In this document: one piece after another, positions 6,011 to 6,717 of the stretch
How the letters are laid out: each line of letters begins with the position of its first letter
How positions within the stretch are numbered: the first letter of the stretch is position 1
DNA from: Saccharospirillum sp035704555
GTDB taxonomy: Bacteria; Pseudomonadota; Gammaproteobacteria; Pseudomonadales; Natronospirillaceae
Direction of reading: 5' to 3'
Assembly: GCA_035704555.1 (NCBI GenBank)
Contig: DASSWT010000017.1
Span: 1 to 6,717, forward strand
Length of the DNA stretch: 6,717 nucleotides
Notes under the pieces: model-generated
Told to the model about the DNA's origin: nothing
Seen by the model: the letters and a program-made list of their open reading frames with translations, nothing else
Database searches by the model: none
Position numbers and translations under genes: made by a program

Positions 6011-6565
6011 TTAACGGGCATTGGCCAGGGCTTCTGTCGCCAGCCCAACAAAGGATTCGTAAGCCGAGGTTGCGCCGCTGATCGCATCAACGCCTTCCGG
6101 AACGCCCTGCTCGATCAGCATCTGCTCGTAAGCCGGGTAACTGGAAAGCTGCGTCACCCCTCCGCTGACCCGGCGCCAACGCTCGGCATAATTCATATCC
6201 GCCGATTTGCGGAAGTTAACTGCTCCGTCTTCGTCACGTGCCAGTTCATCGAAGTAGACACCGGCAATACGGCTTCCTTTAACAGTGATTTCGATGATTC
6301 CGAAGTAACCGCGACTGTCGGGTTCGGCCTCTGCGTAATAACTGCCATCGCGATAGCGAACGCCTGGATCCACCGTATCGATGGCTGGCCGCTCGCTAGC
6401 GTTAACCTCTGGCTCACTTGCAGACTGACGCAATGCCTCCGGGTCCACATCGGCCCCTTCCAGATAGCCAATCAGAAAATCATCCAGCAAGGCTTCGGCG
6501 TTCGCACTATGAGGCCGGCCATTGCCTTTATCGACCCAGCCTTCCGTTGACGGAAATCCGGGCAA
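6011..6565 (-). CDS. FMN-binding-domain (flavinylated) protein, C-terminal part in the shifted frame
   Basis: 184 codons if read from the TTG at 6565. Residues about 68-184 form an FMN_bind-type domain: DGSYYAEAEPDSRGYFG (73-89), a beta-rich core, and DAISGATSA (160-168), which matches the flavinylation motif in which ApbE attaches FMN to the Thr/Ser (here Thr166). Such proteins carry electrons outside the cytoplasmic membrane, for example RnfG/NqrC-type subunits or extracytosolic electron-transfer lipoproteins. No signal peptide or anchor is visible because the N-terminus is missing. Residues 1-40 already look like the interior of a structured protein, followed by an acidic linker (about 38-66). 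The TTG start is doubtful: it is a rare start and the sequence joins naturally to the upstream frame with a one-base change. The gene is therefore best read as the 3' portion of a longer one entering from the right edge. Confidence 0.72.
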   Translation of the reverse strand: MPGFPSTEGWVDKGNGRPHSANAEALLDDFLIGYLEGADVDPEALRQSASEPEVNASERPAIDTVDPGVRYRDGSYYAEAEPDSRGYFGIIEITVKGSRIAGVYFDELARDEDGAVNFRKSADMNYAERWRRVSGGVTQLSSYPAYEQMLIEQGVPEGVDAISGATSAYESFVGLATEALANAR

Positions 6566-6717
6566 TGCTCTTCCAGAAAGGCAACGGTCACGGCGCCCTG
6601 CACGGAAAAATAATGGGCTGTGATATCGAAACGGGGCTGCTTCCCGGCAATATCCTGAAGCTCGTCCAGGTAGTAGGAGCGATACTCATCCTGAGACAGA
6701 TAAAACAAATGCACTGA
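6472..6717 (-). pseudogene. 5'-proximal part of the FMN-binding gene, frame broken near 6560
   Basis: This minus-strand frame is open from the right edge to a TGA at 6474-6472. Its first part (GTG at 6714 onward, through YYLDELQDIAGK, DITAHYF and VTVAFLEEHC) looks like real protein. After about 6560 it decays into an unlike sequence ending CWMIF, while the overlapping frame starting at 6565 becomes protein-like. Adding one C to the CCC run on the minus strand (6562-6560) joins them as EEHC-PGFPSTEGW with no stop. I read the two as one gene interrupted by a one-base deletion or a sequence error. The true start lies beyond the window. I do not recognise the N-terminal region. It could instead be the end of a separate upstream gene. 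Confidence 0.55.

Noticed and set aside
6550..6600. Programmed ribosomal frameshift joining the two FMN-protein frames
   Set aside because: No X-XXY-YYZ slippery heptamer is in phase in the overlap. A one-base loss or a sequence error at the CCC run explains it more simply.

Overview
The window looks like a chromosomal segment of a GC-rich gammaproteobacterium. The peptidyl-tRNA hydrolase encoded here closely resembles E. coli ArfB/YaeJ as I recall it, the RIO-type kinase resembles the Pseudomonas PA4780 family, and the other genes are typical of free-living gammaproteobacteria. I cannot place the genus; a marine Cellvibrionales/Alteromonadales-like host is only a guess.

Layout from left to right. 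Bases 1-3577 hold four genes on the minus strand. Read in transcription order they are arfB (3577-3164, ribosome rescue), a membrane diguanylate cyclase (3049-1889), a BaiN/HI0933-family flavoprotein (1837-632) and a RIO-family protein kinase (581 to beyond the left edge). The last three are separated by gaps of about 50 bases and may be co-transcribed, perhaps from a candidate promoter at 3109-3137.

Bases 3590-3935 hold no gene. They contain a MITE-like element: 20-bp terminal inverted repeats (18/20 matched), TA at both outer edges, and inside them two inverted copies of a CCCTCTCCC-type hairpin unit. One end lies 13 bases upstream of the arfB start. The other end supplies the stop codon of the next gene.

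Bases 3933-4835 encode a LysR-type regulator (minus strand). It is divergent from a COG2130-type NADPH-dependent alkenal/enone reductase of the MDR superfamily (4971-5966, plus strand). The shared 135-base intergenic region carries two similar dyads whose centres are 34 bases apart, as expected if the regulator controls the reductase.

The right end (6011-6717, minus strand) encodes an FMN-binding-domain protein with a flavinylation-type motif. It converges on the reductase and runs off the window. Its reading frame appears broken by a one-base shift near 6560-6562, so it is either a pseudogene, a sequence error, or two overlapping frames.

No RNA gene, CRISPR array, transposase or origin was seen. 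The least ordinary parts are the composite inverted-repeat element and the frameshifted flavoprotein. I see no clear multi-gene novel system.
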